Assembly: GCF_000217795.1 (NCBI RefSeq)
Contig: NC_015681.1
Coordinates: 372,001-436,000, forward strand
Direction: 5' to 3'
Source of the DNA: Thermodesulfatator indicus DSM 15286
GTDB lineage: Bacteria; Desulfobacterota; Thermodesulfobacteria; Thermodesulfobacteriales; Thermodesulfatatoraceae
DNA length: 64,000 bases
Shown: in pieces, positions 17,481 through 26,393 of the stretch
Layout: every line of letters begins with the position of its first letter
Position numbering within the stretch: the first letter of the stretch is position 1
The notes under the pieces: generated by a model
Database searches by the model: none
Seen by the model: only the letters and a program-made list of their open reading frames with translations
What the model was told of the DNA's origin: nothing
Position numbers and translations under genes: made by a program

Positions 17481-19313
17481 CTAAAGAGGACTCATATCTA
17501 CCACAATTCTCAAGCGGTTTTTGAAAAGCTTTTCCAAATCTGTTTTTATAATAACCAGTTTTTTCCGCAAAAAATCCAGGTTTTCTGTTTGAATGAGATA
17601 AGAAACCCTTGCCTTTCCGCGGGGATGCCTCTCAAGTGGCCCCCAGAAAGACAAACCGTGTTTTTCTAATAGGCCTTCTGTCTGGCCGATGGCCTGGGAA
17701 ATATGTTCATCTTTACCTAATAGAATTAGTTCGACCAAACGGCCAAAAGGTGGGTATTTTTGCAAGTAACGAAACTCTAATTCTTTCTGGAAAAAATATT
17801 CATAACCCTCCTTTAAACCCAAAATGGCATGGTGAGAAGGTCTAAAGGTTTGTACTAGCATCACTTTTTCTTCACCGCCGCAAGCCATTATCGCCAGTCT
17901 TTTAAGCAATTGATAGGCCTCTTCAGCGGCATGATAGCTAGGATGAACCAAAAGCTGATCAGCCATAACTACGCCTACGCAACCGAGTCTAGGAAGTGGC
18001 GAAAAACGCTTAATCTTAGCCGTAGAAATAAGGATATCGATTTTTTCCGGATCGGCTAATTCGTTAGTATGGCTCTCAAGACGAACCACCCGTGCCCCTT
18101 TAAAAAATTGTTTGCAAATTTCTTCCAGGCGTTCGGTACCCACTCCCAGAGGCTTTATGGCCTCGCTTCCACACTCAGGACAAAGTGGTGGGCCTTTCAA
18201 ACGAAAGGCACAAAGAGGACATTCCAGAAGATTTTCTTTTTTATAAAAACGAAGAGTTACCCGACAACGAGGACAGCTGAAAAGATATCCGCAGGCTTCA
18301 CATAGTAAATGCGGGGCGTAGCCCAGACGATTCATAAAAAGAAGAACTTGTTTATTCTTAGCTAATGTTTGGCGAATAGTGTTTATGAGCTTTTGCGAGA
18401 GGAGGCCCTTAGATTCTTTAAGGTCTATAATTTTGATTAGGGGTTGTAGTCTTATTCCAGCTTCTAATTTATAACGTCCGTGCTTGGCAAAGTAGAAGCT
18501 TTTAACGCTAGGAGTAGGAGAAGCCAAAATAACTTGAGTCTTGGCCATTTTGGCCCTCATGAGGGCCAAATCCCTAAAGTTGGCCCGAAAACCTTCTTCC
18601 TGCTTGTAAGCCAGATTTTCTTCTTCCTCCACCACGATAAGAGCTAAATCCGAGGCCGGCAGAAAAAGGGCAAGTCTTGTGCCTATTACCAGTTGTTTTG
18701 GCTCTCTTAAAAAGGTCCTCCAGATCTTTTCACGTTTTTTAGGGGTTAAGTCTCCGTGATAGAGATGAGGTTTATACTCCGCTAAAAATTTTCCGTAAAA
18801 ACTTAAAAGCTCGCGATCTGGCACTAAAAAAATTACACTACCCTGTTTTAAGGCCTCTTTTACGGCTGTTTTGATCTTTTGAGTTCGTTCGTTAAAATCT
18901 TTAAAAAAATGAAGATAAGCCTGATAGCCTGTGTCTTTTGCCAAGACACAAGAAACTTCATCAACCGGTTCTAGCTTTTTCTTTTTGGGTAATCTAAAAA
19001 ACGAAGCTGGAAGAGCATATTTTACTATTTCACCAGCAGGAGCCAGATAATAGCCTGACATCCATTCGAAAAAAGAAAGGAGTTTTTCTGGCAAGACCGG
19101 AGCTTTATCGATAACTTTTTTTATTTCTCTTACATTTTCTGGAATATAAGAACTTTCACCCCAGACAAGGCCGATTTTAAAAGTATTTTTTAAAGGGACA
19201 AGCACTCTTGTGCCTAAGGGAACAGGCTCTTTAGAAATATAGGTTAAAGGATCAAGCCGATACGGAAAGACTATATCGTAGGCCTTTTTGGCTTCTGAAA
19301 AATCCATGTACAT
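17481..19313 (-). CDS. priA: PriA-like primosomal protein lacking Walker A
   Basis: Related to the replication-restart helicase PriA, which recognises stalled forks and recruits DnaB loaders. The N-terminal 3'-DNA-end domain (VPLGTRVLVPLKN), the YKQEEG segment, the eight-cysteine zinc region (C338-C381, CEACGYLFSCPRC...CPLC...CPEC) and the C-terminal part are recognisable. The ATPase is not intact. Where GVTGSGKT is expected, the sequence is FFKDFNERTQ (about 136-145), and the DEEH Walker B is EEEE (229-232). At 610 aa it is shorter than usual (about 700-800). It probably keeps DNA-binding and loading roles without helicase activity. An ATG at 19307 is an alternative start. Confidence 0.85.
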   Translation of the reverse strand: MYMDFSEAKKAYDIVFPYRLDPLTYISKEPVPLGTRVLVPLKNTFKIGLVWGESSYIPENVREIKKVIDKAPVLPEKLLSFFEWMSGYYLAPAGEIVKYALPASFFRLPKKKKLEPVDEVSCVLAKDTGYQAYLHFFKDFNERTQKIKTAVKEALKQGSVIFLVPDRELLSFYGKFLAEYKPHLYHGDLTPKKREKIWRTFLREPKQLVIGTRLALFLPASDLALIVVEEEENLAYKQEEGFRANFRDLALMRAKMAKTQVILASPTPSVKSFYFAKHGRYKLEAGIRLQPLIKIIDLKESKGLLSQKLINTIRQTLAKNKQVLLFMNRLGYAPHLLCEACGYLFSCPRCRVTLRFYKKENLLECPLCAFRLKGPPLCPECGSEAIKPLGVGTERLEEICKQFFKGARVVRLESHTNELADPEKIDILISTAKIKRFSPLPRLGCVGVVMADQLLVHPSYHAAEEAYQLLKRLAIMACGGEEKVMLVQTFRPSHHAILGLKEGYEYFFQKELEFRYLQKYPPFGRLVELILLGKDEHISQAIGQTEGLLEKHGLSFWGPLERHPRGKARVSYLIQTENLDFLRKKLVIIKTDLEKLFKNRLRIVVDMSPL

Positions 19314-19407
19314 GAAACTAATTTATCTATCCTCAAGTTTCCAGACCAAAAGAGTTAAGCAAAAAACCAGCTTGGCTAAAATAAGAATTACGTTATCTTT
19401 AAAAGCT

Positions 19408-20175
19408 ATGAAACTTATTGATACCCACGCCCATTTAAATCTCAAAAGTTCTTACAAAAAAGAAGAATTGCCGGAAATAATAGCCAGGGCCAAAGAAGCC
19501 GGCGTAGAGAAAATCATAAACGTAGGCATTGACATAAAAACATCTATTCGCGCCCTGGAACTGGCCAAAGAATATGAAGGCCTTTTCGCTACGGCGGGCA
19601 TCCATCCCCACGAGGTCAAAAAAATAGATGAAGAAACCTACCCCTTGCTAAAAGCACTCCTTGCTGACTCTAAAATGGTGGCGGTAGGCGAAATTGGCCT
19701 TGATTACGCTAAAGAATATAGCCCGCGCAAACTCCAGCAAGAGCACTTTTTAAGACAGCTGGCCCTGGCTAAAGAACTAGGGCTTCCCGTAGTAATACAC
19801 TCGCGGGCCGCCTCCCCTGACATTATTGACCTGCTCGTAACCGAGCTTCCTGAAAAATTTGTGTTCCATTGTTATGCCGGAGACGTGGCCGAAGCCCGCA
19901 AAATCCTTGACCTGGGCGGTTTTATCTCGGTAACAGGGATAATCACCTTCCCCAAGGGAGAAAACATTAGAGAAGTGGTTCGGTACGTGCCGCTTGACCA
20001 CCTGATGGCCGAAACTGATTGCCCCTTTCTCACCCCAGTGCCCTTCCGTGGCAAGCGGAATGAGCCGGCTTTTGTGCGCTACGTGGTTGAAAAAATAGCT
20101 GAAGTGAAAAAAATTTCTTTTGAAAAATGTGCCGAGGCCACCACCAGATGCGCCGAAGAATTTTTCGGAATCTAA
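19408..20175 (+). CDS. tatD: TatD-family metal-dependent deoxyribonuclease
   Basis: A TIM-barrel hydrolase of 255 aa. Metal ligands appear as DTHAHL near the start, GEIGLDY, VIHSRAA, FHCYAGD and AETDCPFLTP. TatD proteins act as 3'-5' DNA exonucleases in repair, and some act on D-aminoacyl-tRNA. I chose ATG at 19408 because the family starts two or three residues before DTHAH. An in-frame ATG at 19288 would add 40 unrelated residues and overlap priA. The 3' end overlaps maf. Confidence 0.92.
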   Translation: MKLIDTHAHLNLKSSYKKEELPEIIARAKEAGVEKIINVGIDIKTSIRALELAKEYEGLFATAGIHPHEVKKIDEETYPLLKALLADSKMVAVGEIGLDYAKEYSPRKLQQEHFLRQLALAKELGLPVVIHSRAASPDIIDLLVTELPEKFVFHCYAGDVAEARKILDLGGFISVTGIITFPKGENIREVVRYVPLDHLMAETDCPFLTPVPFRGKRNEPAFVRYVVEKIAEVKKISFEKCAEATTRCAEEFFGI

Positions 20176-20750
20176 AACCGCTTACTCTCGCTTCCCAGAG
20201 CCCGAGGCGTAAAGAGCTTCTGGCTAATCTAGGCTTAGTCTTCTCTGTTGAACCAGCCAAAATAAATGAGCCCCCACCAGAGTCTGAAACTCCCAAACAT
20301 TACGCCCTAAAACTGGCGAGGCTAAAAGCCAATGAAGTAGCCTCTCAGGTTAAAGAAGGCGTAGTTCTAGCCGCTGATACCATTGTAGTTTACCAGGATG
20401 AAATTTTAGGTAAACCGCAAAATGAAGAGGACGCCTTTCGTATGCTTGAGTTACTCTCCGGGAACAAACACGAAGTCTTTACGGCTTATATTATTCAGGA
20501 AAAAAGTGCCATTTTGGCCGAAAATGTCGTTAAGACCGAGGTTTTCTTCAAAAAACTTACGCAAGAAGAAATTAAAGCTTATTTAGCCACCGACGAACCC
20601 TGGGACAAGGCCGGAGCTTATGCCATTCAGGGCCTGGCCTCTTATATGGTAAAATGCATTAACGGCTCGGTTACCAATGTAATAGGGCTGCCACTTACAG
20701 AAGTTATTGAAGACTTATTGAGACTTAAGGTTATAACCTATGAAAAATAA
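20148..20750 (+). CDS. maf: Maf-like nucleoside triphosphate pyrophosphatase
   Basis: A house-cleaning enzyme that hydrolyses non-canonical nucleotides such as dTTP/UTP analogues or m7GTP and is linked to septum control. The family motifs are complete: LASQSPRRKELL (close to the N-terminus), AADTIV (about 78-83) and the late WDKAGAYAIQG. The chosen ATG (20148) gives 200 aa and a short lead into LTLASQSPRR. An in-frame ATG seven codons upstream is possible. It overlaps tatD by 28 bp and tolR by 11 bp, so translation is coupled. Confidence 0.9.
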   Translation: MRRRIFRNLKPLTLASQSPRRKELLANLGLVFSVEPAKINEPPPESETPKHYALKLARLKANEVASQVKEGVVLAADTIVVYQDEILGKPQNEEDAFRMLELLSGNKHEVFTAYIIQEKSAILAENVVKTEVFFKKLTQEEIKAYLATDEPWDKAGAYAIQGLASYMVKCINGSVTNVIGLPLTEVIEDLLRLKVITYEK

Positions 20751-21141
20751 GCGAAATGGCCTTATGGCCGACATAAACGTAACCCCTCTGGTGGATGTGA
20801 TGCTTGTGCTCCTTATAATTTTTATGATAACGGCTCCTCTTCTATCTACAGGCCTTGAAGTTGACCTTCCTAAAACCAAAGCCGGCGAACTGGACCAAAA
20901 AAAAGAAGCCCTTCTCATTGTAATTAACGAAAAAGGCGAAATTTTTATAGACAAAAAGAAAATAGGCGAAAAGGAACTTTCCCGTTTCTTGGAACAGGCC
21001 CGAAGAGCCGGATTAACCAAAGATGTAAACATAAAGGCGGATAAACGCTGCCCTTATGGGCTGGTGGCCAAAGTGTTGGCTGAAGTCAAAAAAGCCGGTT
21101 TTGAAAGTGTTGGTCTTATAACCCGTCCAGAGGAAACATGA
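20740..21141 (+). CDS. tolR: ExbD/TolR family membrane protein
   Basis: A subunit of the proton-driven Tol or Ton energising complex, 133 aa. There is one N-terminal transmembrane helix with the essential Asp in NVTPLVDVMLVLLIIFMITAP, then a periplasmic domain ending near GLITRPEET. It is followed by a TolA/TonB-like gene and by tolB, so TolR is the better name. The usual partner tolQ is not upstream (maf is there) and must be elsewhere. Overlaps of 11 bp with maf and 4 bp with the next gene indicate one operon. Confidence 0.9.
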   Translation: MKNKRNGLMADINVTPLVDVMLVLLIIFMITAPLLSTGLEVDLPKTKAGELDQKKEALLIVINEKGEIFIDKKKIGEKELSRFLEQARRAGLTKDVNIKADKRCPYGLVAKVLAEVKKAGFESVGLITRPEET

Positions 21142-21890
21142 ATAATCAACTCTGGTTCAAAGCCATTTTATTCTCCCTCATTCTTCACGCCTTCTTTTTC
21201 ACCGGCCTTATTCTGGCCAATAGGCCTACGCCCAAAAAGGCAGAAGTTATACGCATTAACCTTAAAACTTTGAGTTTTGAGCCCCCTGCCCGAAAAGCTA
21301 CGCCTAAAGAAGTAAAAAAAGAAACCAAAAAAACTATTCCCAAAGCCCCCACCCAAAAAATTAAAAGAGTTAAAAAAGTCTCTACTAAAAAAACAGTTTC
21401 TAAAGCCGGGAAAAAGCCGGTTACAAAAGGGACAGGCAAAAAGAAGATAGGCAAAAAGAAAAAAGGGACAGGCGAAATCGCCACCAGTGAAGAAAGGCTC
21501 CTGGCCCAAAGATTAGCCGCTCTTAAAGCCAAGGTCGAAGAAGAAGAACTTGAAAAGAAACTTGAAGAAAAGCTGGCCGCTTTAAAAAACAAAGAAACCC
21601 AAGGAGGACTTTCTTTAGGAAGCGGGCTTTCTCAGGAGCTCACCAAGCGGCTTGCGGCTCACATCATGAGTTACTGGGCGGTTCCCAAAATACTTGAAGA
21701 CAAGCCTTATCTCTCTGCAGAAGTAGAGCTTGAGATCGCCCCCAATGGCAAGATTATTTCCTGGCGTTTTATAAAGCGTTCAGGAGAACCTCTTTTTGAC
21801 GAGGCGGTGGTAGCCACTTTAAAAAAAGCTGACCCTTTACCTGCCCCGGGAAAATATCTTAAACTTCCTGCAGTGTTCAAAATGAAGTAA
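21138..21890 (+). CDS. tolA: TolA/TonB-like envelope protein
   Basis: A 250-residue periplasm-spanning protein. It has an N-terminal membrane anchor (about 7-28), a long Lys/Pro/Thr-rich and then Glu/Lys-rich coiled stretch (about 50-160), and a C-terminal TonB/TolA-type domain (ELEIAPNGKIISWRF, GEPLFDEAVVATLKKADPLP). It transmits force from TolQR to the outer membrane or to TolB-Pal. Position between tolR and tolB supports TolA over TonB. The very low-complexity Lys-rich core is typical. Confidence 0.85.
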   Translation: MNNQLWFKAILFSLILHAFFFTGLILANRPTPKKAEVIRINLKTLSFEPPARKATPKEVKKETKKTIPKAPTQKIKRVKKVSTKKTVSKAGKKPVTKGTGKKKIGKKKKGTGEIATSEERLLAQRLAALKAKVEEEELEKKLEEKLAALKNKETQGGLSLGSGLSQELTKRLAAHIMSYWAVPKILEDKPYLSAEVELEIAPNGKIISWRFIKRSGEPLFDEAVVATLKKADPLPAPGKYLKLPAVFKMK

Positions 21891-21899
21891 AAGGATGGC

Positions 21900-23135
21900 A
21901 TGATGAAAAAATTATACAGCCTAACACTAATTATCATTTGGTTATTTTGGGGTTGCTCTTATCTTTATGCTCAGGAAAAGCTAGAGATTGTTAGCCCTGA
22001 ACTCATCAAAATTCCCGTAGCCGTCCCCGAGTTTGATGGCCCTCTCCCCTTGAGCCGAGAGATGGCGGCTATGGCCAGGCATGATCTGGAATTACACCTG
22101 CTTTTCAACGTGCTTGGCGAAGGGCTTAAGCCAGAAGCCACCAAAATTTTTGCCTCCCTTGGCGTAGATTGGCTAGTAAAGGGCAAGATAAACCTTTCAG
22201 GGAACCATCTTCAGGCGGCCTTTTACCTCATCGATATGGTCAAGGGCAAAACCGTGCTAGCCAGAGGCTTCCGCGGCCCCAAAGCTTCAGCCCGCTATAT
22301 GGTCCATCGTTTTGTTGACCAGGCCATAAAAGAAATGCTGGATGTCCCCGGTGTGGCTATGAGCCGGGTGGTTTTTGTGGAAAGAAAAGGCCTAAAAGAT
22401 ACCCTTTATGTCCAAGATTTTGACGGCCATAACCCTGTTCCCCTTCTTAGCGGGGAACTCATCTTGAGCCCTAAACTTTCTCCAGATGGCCGTCAGGTGG
22501 CCTTCGTCTATTACGAAAACCATCGCTCCTCCATTCAAGTAATTGATTTGGCCACGGGAAAAAGACGAATTATTTGTCAATACCCTGGGCTTAATGCCTC
22601 ACCAGCCTGGCATCCTGACGGCAAAAAGCTAGTAGTAACCTTAAGCAAAGACGGAACCATTGATCTCTACCTGATAGACCTAAACGGCAAAATATTGAAG
22701 CGCTTGACCCATGGCGAAGGCATAAATACAGGGGCCAGCTTTTCTCCTGACGGAAAGTATCTCGCCTTTGTGTCAGACCGCACTGGACCCCCCCAAATCT
22801 ATATCATGGACCTAGCCACCAGAGGAGTAAGACGACTCACCTTTGAAGGAAGTTATAACACCTCTCCTGATTGGTCTCCCACTGGCGATAGAATTGTTTA
22901 TGCCAGCTTAAAGGGAGGGGTCTTTTCTCTTTTTACCATCGACCCCGAGGGCGGAGAACCGGTCCAAATTACCGACGGCGCTAAAAGCTTTGAAGCTCCT
23001 TGCTTTGCGCCAAACGGAAGACTCATTTTGGCCCAGGGAAAAGACGGCCTTTACCTGTTTTTAGTCAATGGCGCCGCTAAAAAAGAATACCGCTTAGGAA
23101 AACTTCTTTTTCCTTCCTGGGCTCGTTTAAGGTAG
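21900..23135 (+). CDS. tolB: TolB periplasmic beta-propeller protein
   Basis: The periplasmic TolB of the Tol-Pal system, 411 aa, with a signal peptide (1-25, ending SYLYA-Q). The N-terminal domain (about 30-160) is followed by repeated WD40-like PD40 units with the pattern LSPDGRQVAFVY, WHPDGKKLVVT, FSPDGKYLAFVSDR and WSPTGDRIVYAS. It starts 9 bp after tolA. No pal gene follows; a repeat-containing gap separates it from the fatty-acid operon. Outer-membrane stability and division are the expected roles. Confidence 0.92.
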   Translation: MMKKLYSLTLIIIWLFWGCSYLYAQEKLEIVSPELIKIPVAVPEFDGPLPLSREMAAMARHDLELHLLFNVLGEGLKPEATKIFASLGVDWLVKGKINLSGNHLQAAFYLIDMVKGKTVLARGFRGPKASARYMVHRFVDQAIKEMLDVPGVAMSRVVFVERKGLKDTLYVQDFDGHNPVPLLSGELILSPKLSPDGRQVAFVYYENHRSSIQVIDLATGKRRIICQYPGLNASPAWHPDGKKLVVTLSKDGTIDLYLIDLNGKILKRLTHGEGINTGASFSPDGKYLAFVSDRTGPPQIYIMDLATRGVRRLTFEGSYNTSPDWSPTGDRIVYASLKGGVFSLFTIDPEGGEPVQITDGAKSFEAPCFAPNGRLILAQGKDGLYLFLVNGAAKKEYRLGKLLFPSWARLR

Positions 23136-23143
23136 GCTTTTAC

Positions 23144-23334
23144 GAGACCTTTGCTAAAAATTCGAGCGCAGCGAAGGAATCTCAGGGATTGCTTCGCCAC
23201 TTCGTGGCCCGCAGTGACGGAAAAGGAAACTAGGCCTCGCCGTGACAAATTGGAAAGGGCTTGCCGTGCCACAAGAATAACTCCTGGAAAAAATAGCCTC
23301 CCTGCCATAGAAAATTTCTTTTAGCAAGTTTTGG
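23144..23334. repeat. Non-coding dispersed-repeat/MITE-like element
   Basis: It opens with GAGACCTTTGCTAAAA, which matches the first 11 bases of the IS end at 8023, and closes with CTTTTAGCAAGTTTTG, which pairs with it over about 10 bases. The inside contains GC-rich palindromic stretches (GCTTCGCCACTTCGTGGC, GCAGTGACGG, later CGCCGTGACA) of the kind seen in dispersed genomic repeats. The region encodes only a spurious reverse frame. It fills most of the 296-bp gap between tolB and the acyl-CoA dehydrogenase gene. Confidence 0.55.
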
Positions 23335-23431
23335 ATTGTTTGAAATATTTCTTCAGGGTAAATTGAGACAAAATTTTTAAAAAATTTCGGAATAAGTAAT
23401 TTCTTAACTCCGTAAGAACCTGGAGGCACTG

Positions 23432-24598
23432 ATGATTGAGAGGAAGCTTACCAAGGAACAGCAAGTAGTGGTAGAAGTAGCCAACTACATTGGCCGAAAT
23501 TACATAGCTCCTCACGCTATTGAATGGGACGAAAAAGAAGTTTACGACCCCACGCCAATAAAGGCCATGGCCCAAGCCGACCTCTTTGGCCTGCTTATCC
23601 CTAAAGAATACGGAGGCCTTGGCTTCGGTTCTACCGAAACAGCGCTGGCCATGGAAACCCTTTCTAAATACTGTCCAGGTGTGGCCACCACCTTTGCTGC
23701 AGGCTGCCTTGGCGCCCTCCCCTTACTTATAGGTGGCACCAAAGCCCAGAAAGAAAAATATCTCCCCCTCATAGCCCAGGGCAAGGCCCTTTGTGCCTTT
23801 GCCCTTACCGAACCCCAGGCCGGCTCAGACGCCGCGGCTATCAAAACCACCGCCAAAAAAGACGGCGATCACTATATCCTGAACGGCATAAAGACCTGGA
23901 TTACCAACGGCGGCATCGCTGATATTTACGTTATAATTGCGCTTACTGACCCGAAGAAAGGCCCACGCGGCGCAAGTGCCTTTATCGTCCATAAAAATGA
24001 CCCCGGTTTTGTTCCCGGGCGCAAGGAAAAAAAGATGGGCCTCAGGTCCTCGGTTACTTCGGAGCTCATCCTAATGGATTGTCGCATTCCCAAAGACCGC
24101 CTGATTGGCCGGGAAGGCATGGGCTTTATCCTGGCGGTGAAGGCCCTTGATCTCGCAAGGCCTGGGGTAGCCGCCCAGGCCATAGGTCTGGCTCAAGGAG
24201 CCATGGAGGTTTCACTGCTTCACGCCAAACGGCGTGTCCAGTTCGGCCAACCGGTTTATAATTTCCAGGCCGTAAGCCATACATTTGCCGAGATGGCCGC
24301 CCGCCTTGAAGCGGCAAGGAGCCTTCTTTACGATGTAACCCGCATGATTGACTCTAAGGCCAAAAATATCTCTGGCGCCTCGGCCATGGTCAAGTTTTAC
24401 GCCACCGACATGGCCATGTGGGTCTCCGAACGGGCGGTCCAGATGATGGGAGGCCTGGGCTATAGCCGGGATTCTCTCGCCCAGAAATACATGCGCGACG
24501 CCAAGTGTCTGCAAATCTACGAAGGCACTAACGAAATCCAGAAAAACGTGCTGGCCCGCGAGCTTGCCAAGATTTACCAGCATGAGGAGGCTGCCTAA
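23432..24598 (+). CDS. Acyl-CoA dehydrogenase
   Basis: An FAD enzyme that oxidises or, in reverse, forms saturated acyl-CoA; electrons pass to the electron-transfer flavoprotein encoded next. At 388 aa it is full length. It has ALTEPQAGSDAAAI, the FAD-binding WITNGGIADIYV, and the catalytic-base motif IYEGTNEIQKN near the C-terminus (E364). A ribosome site GGAGG precedes ATG. The stop and the etfB start share TAATG. It begins a long operon that continues into fatty-acid synthesis genes, so it may serve in lipid synthesis or recycling. Chain length is unknown. Confidence 0.92.
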   Translation: MIERKLTKEQQVVVEVANYIGRNYIAPHAIEWDEKEVYDPTPIKAMAQADLFGLLIPKEYGGLGFGSTETALAMETLSKYCPGVATTFAAGCLGALPLLIGGTKAQKEKYLPLIAQGKALCAFALTEPQAGSDAAAIKTTAKKDGDHYILNGIKTWITNGGIADIYVIIALTDPKKGPRGASAFIVHKNDPGFVPGRKEKKMGLRSSVTSELILMDCRIPKDRLIGREGMGFILAVKALDLARPGVAAQAIGLAQGAMEVSLLHAKRRVQFGQPVYNFQAVSHTFAEMAARLEAARSLLYDVTRMIDSKAKNISGASAMVKFYATDMAMWVSERAVQMMGGLGYSRDSLAQKYMRDAKCLQIYEGTNEIQKNVLARELAKIYQHEEAA

Positions 24599-25380
24599 TG
24601 CGTATCATGTGTTGCTTAAAACCCGTGCCCAAACCGGGATCGGTGAAAATTGACCCCGAAACCCATACTTTAAAACGCGAAGAAAGCGAACTGGTGTTAA
24701 ACCCTTATGACCGCTACGCTCTGGAAGCCGCGGTGGACCTGGCTGAAAAAACCGGTGGCCGGGTAGTAGCCGTCTCTATGGCTCCACCTAACGCCAAAAA
24801 CATTCTCCTTGAGGCCTTTGCCTTCGGAGCCGACGAACTGGTCCTGGTCTCTGATAGGGCCTTTGCCGGGGCGGATACGCTGGCTACCAGCTATACCCTC
24901 GCCTGTGCGGCTAAAAAGCTTGGCCCCTTTGACTTAATCATCTGTGGCAAAGTATCTGTTGACGGGGAAACCGCCCAGGTTGGCCCGGAACTGGCTGCCT
25001 GGCTTAATCTTCCTTCGGTTACCTGGGTAAAAGAAATAACTCCTCATGAGGGCTACCTTGATCTCGTGCGCACCAGGGAATTCGGCGAAGAAAGGCTTAA
25101 AGCCAGGCTCCCTCTGGTTATAACCATTGAAAACGAAGCCAATATCCCTAGGCCACCTTCTATTAAAAGGCTCCTTAAGCAAGACGAAGTAGAAGTAAAA
25201 GTTCTTTCGGCCAAAGATATAGAAGCCCAGGAGGATTATTTGGGGTTAAAGGGTTCTCCAACCCAGGTAGTAGATACCTTTGCGCCGGAATACCAGGGCA
25301 AACGCGAACTTATATCTGGCTCGGCTGAAGAGGTGAGCGAACGCCTTTTGAGTATCCTCAAAGAAAGGGGGCTAATCTAA
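24598..25380 (+). CDS. etfB: Electron transfer flavoprotein beta subunit
   Basis: The small subunit of ETF (260 aa), which binds AMP or a second FAD and docks on acyl-CoA dehydrogenase. Family features include the start MRIMCCLKPVPKPGSVKID, VLNPYDRYALEAA (about 37-49) and GKVSVDGETAQVGPELAAWL (about 118-137). It is joined by TAATG start-stop overlaps to both the dehydrogenase and etfA. Whether this ETF is bifurcating cannot be settled by eye. Confidence 0.92.
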   Translation: MRIMCCLKPVPKPGSVKIDPETHTLKREESELVLNPYDRYALEAAVDLAEKTGGRVVAVSMAPPNAKNILLEAFAFGADELVLVSDRAFAGADTLATSYTLACAAKKLGPFDLIICGKVSVDGETAQVGPELAAWLNLPSVTWVKEITPHEGYLDLVRTREFGEERLKARLPLVITIENEANIPRPPSIKRLLKQDEVEVKVLSAKDIEAQEDYLGLKGSPTQVVDTFAPEYQGKRELISGSAEEVSERLLSILKERGLI

Positions 25381-26393
25381 TGGAAAACTACCAGGGAATA
25401 GCCATATTTGGAGAATGGACAGGTATTGAAATACACGAAAGCACCTACGAGCTATTAAGTGAAGGCAGGAGGCTTGCTGACGAGCTTGAGTCTTCTTTAA
25501 ATGTACTGATTCTCGGCCCGCCTGAGGCCAAAGAAGCCGCTCAGGAGCTCATTTCCTACGGAGCAGATAAAGTTGTCGCCACCTTTGATGAAAAGCTAAA
25601 AGATTTCCGTGACGACATTTACGCCCAAGTAGTGGCTGAAATGCTCAAAAAATACCAACCAGAGATCATGCTTTTCCCGGCGACCTCTCTTGGCCAGGCC
25701 CTGGCCCCCAGAGTGGCTGGCCTTTTAAAGCTTGGCCTTACGGCCCACTGCATTGCCTTTGAAATTCGTAAAGAAGATAGGGCCCTTATCCAGATTCGCC
25801 CCTCTTTTGGAGAACAGATAATGGCCCGCATTGTCTCGCGCACTAAACCTCAGATGGCCACAGTGCGACCCGGAGTTTTCCCACACGCCCAAAAAATAGA
25901 AAGTCACCAGGGAGAGTTTGAAATTTTTGAACCATCTGAAAAGGCCTTGGTAAGCGCTCTCGAAGTTATTGAAAAAAAGCCCAAACCCAAAGCTGAAGTT
26001 GATATAACCAAGGCCAAGACTATCGTGGCCGGAGGTCTTGGGCTGGGCTCAAAAGAATACTTTCAGAAACTCTTTGAGCTGGCTGAACTTTTAGACGGAG
26101 CCGTAGGCGCGACGAGGCCCGTGTGTCATCTGGGCTGGGTCTCAGAAGACCACATGATAGGTGTAAGCGGAGTTAATGTGCGGCCTAAACTTTATCTAGG
26201 TTTCGGTATTTCTGGCTCCCTTCATCATACGGTGGGGTTGCAAGGTGTGGAAACTCTGGTAGCCATAAATACTGACGCCAATGCCCCACTTATGAAACAG
26301 GCCGACATTGCCGTTCAGGGGGACGCCAAAGAGATTTTACCTCTTTTGATAAAAAAATTGAAAAAACTAAAAAGCCAGAGGGAAGATGACTAG
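25380..26393 (+). CDS. etfA: Electron transfer flavoprotein alpha subunit
   Basis: The large ETF subunit (337 aa). The C-terminal FAD-binding domain is clear: VAGGLGLGSKE, GAVGATRPVCHLGW, YLGFGISGSLHHTVG and VAINTDANAPLMKQADIAVQGD. It pairs with EtfB to carry electrons between the acyl-CoA dehydrogenase upstream and a quinone reductase or a flavoprotein. The stop overlaps the next gene by 8 bp. Confidence 0.93.
   Translation: MENYQGIAIFGEWTGIEIHESTYELLSEGRRLADELESSLNVLILGPPEAKEAAQELISYGADKVVATFDEKLKDFRDDIYAQVVAEMLKKYQPEIMLFPATSLGQALAPRVAGLLKLGLTAHCIAFEIRKEDRALIQIRPSFGEQIMARIVSRTKPQMATVRPGVFPHAQKIESHQGEFEIFEPSEKALVSALEVIEKKPKPKAEVDITKAKTIVAGGLGLGSKEYFQKLFELAELLDGAVGATRPVCHLGWVSEDHMIGVSGVNVRPKLYLGFGISGSLHHTVGLQGVETLVAINTDANAPLMKQADIAVQGDAKEILPLLIKKLKKLKSQREDD

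Noticed and set aside
23154-23429. Reverse 91-codon frame beside tolB
   Set aside because: The encoded CGPRSGEAIPEIPSLRS-like string is the usual translation of a non-coding dispersed repeat.
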